A DNA stretch of 64,000 nucleotides. It comes from Brevibacterium sp. CS2. GTDB lineage: Bacteria; Actinomycetota; Actinomycetes; Actinomycetales; Brevibacteriaceae. The stretch covers positions 2,976,001 through 3,040,000 of the forward strand of contig NZ_CP040020.1 in the NCBI RefSeq assembly GCF_005280295.1, given 5' to 3'. Below the pieces are notes generated by a model. It did not search any database, was not told where the DNA came from, and was given only the letters and a program-made list of their open reading frames with translations. Of the stretch, positions 63,681 through 64,000 are shown in pieces. The translations under genes and the position numbers were made by a program. The number at the start of each line of letters is the position of its first letter. Within the stretch, counting starts at the first letter, position 1.

Positions 63681-64000
63681 TCACTGCGCTGCGGCCAGCT
63701 GCCCGCACGCCCCGTCGATGTCCTTGCCGCGCGTGTCCCGGATGGTCGTCGGCACGCCGGCGTCCTGCAGGCGTCGTACGAACTCGGCGGCGACGGCCGG
63801 CTCCGAGGCCGTCCACACCGAGCCGGGGGTCGGGTTGAGCGGGATCGGGTTGACGTGCACCCAGCCCCGTCCGCGCGCGTTGAGCTTCTTCGCCAGCAGC
63901 TCGGCCCGCCAGGCGTGGTCGTTCATGTCCTTGATGAGCGCGTACTCGATGCTCACCCGACGCCCGGTGGTGCGGTAGTAGTTGTAGGCCGCGTCGATCG
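63681..64000 (-). CDS. rlmN: 23S rRNA (adenine-2503-C2) methyltransferase RlmN, 3' part
   Basis: Only the C-terminal roughly 106 residues are in the window; the reading frame stays open to base 64000. The stretch [23 protein letters not shown] and the later [19 protein letters not shown] are diagnostic of RlmN/Cfr radical-SAM methyltransferases. The Cys near the end (GACGQL) corresponds to the methyl-carrying Cys355 of E. coli RlmN. The radical-SAM CxxxCxxC motif should lie beyond the edge. In mycobacteria rlmN is followed outward by cdsA and frr. Confidence 0.93.
   Translation of the reverse strand, partial: IDAAYNYYRTTGRRVSIEYALIKDMNDHAWRAELLAKKLNARGRGWVHVNPIPLNPTPGSVWTASEPAVAAEFVRRLQDAGVPTTIRDTRGKDIDGACGQLAAAQ

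Noticed and set aside
1-64000. tRNA, rRNA, insertion sequences, integrases, phage genes
   Set aside because: No cloverleaf or rRNA-like segment, transposase motif, terminal inverted repeat or phage structural gene was recognised by reading; a tRNAscan or ISfinder run would settle it.

Overview
The window is chromosomal DNA of a high-GC actinobacterium. Support: diaminopimelate/lysine genes (dapF, dapA, dapB), ClgR and DUF3046 beside recA, RNase J, the MEP isoprenoid genes dxr and ispG around a Rip1-type site-2 protease, a DUF222/HNH protein, many GTG/TTG starts, ATGA/GTGA stop-start overlaps, and G/C at almost every third codon position. A Micrococcales member close to Brevibacterium is my best guess; this is inference from gene content only.

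Layout. 0.1-8.5 kb: methyltransferase, then leftward dapF, miaA, miaB, recX, recA (LexA box upstream), DUF3046, clgR, cinA, pgsA. 8.5-11.4 kb: ftsK. 11.5-18.2 kb: an inserted carbon-source module, with leftward glcD-like oxidase, glcG-like protein and malate synthase divergent from rightward lactate permease and IclR regulator. 18.2-20.8 kb: rnj and dapA. 20.9-25.5 kb: two paralogous acyl-CoA synthetases whose 3' halves are almost identical, flanking a membrane protein. 25.5-32.3 kb: TPR membrane protein, dapB, flavodoxin-like protein, sodA, M16 peptidase, pnp, rpsO. 32.4-41.1 kb: ribF, truB, a secreted Ser-rich protein, and the rimP-nusA-ylxR-infB-rbfA cluster. 41.2-46 kb: ferritin-like lipoprotein plus APH-type kinase (right), TauE/SafE permease and proS (left). 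46-52.4 kb: CaiB-type CoA-transferase with an HMG-CoA-lyase-like enzyme, a DUF222/HNH protein, a nitrilase, DUF1990. 52.6-58.1 kb: S4 protein, GNAT, ispG, rip1, dxr. 58.1-62.5 kb: accessory genes (glutaryl-CoA-dehydrogenase-like enzyme, DinB-like protein, Mrr endonuclease of unlike codon use, DszC/SfnB-like flavoprotein). 62.5-64 kb: degenerate acyl-CoA-synthetase-like protein, DivIVA-domain protein, and the 3' end of rlmN, cut by the window edge.

How the genes work together. The core blocks cover DNA repair, tRNA modification, lysine/peptidoglycan precursors, RNA turnover, translation initiation and isoprenoid synthesis. The accessory blocks are mostly acyl-CoA and organic-acid catabolism: (S)-2-hydroxyacid uptake, oxidation to glyoxylate and condensation to malate; two acyl-CoA ligases under a probable common TetR-type operator; CoA-transferase plus lyase; glutaryl-CoA dehydrogenase.

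Quality note: infB and rip1 are each broken by one surplus base in a short G/C run. I treat these as probable sequence errors. I found no tRNA, rRNA, CRISPR array, insertion sequence or prophage, and no convincing new multi-gene system. The most unusual signals are the acyl-CoA-synthetase gene-conversion block, a 22-bp intergenic tandem repeat, and two leader hairpins that overlap ribosome binding sites.
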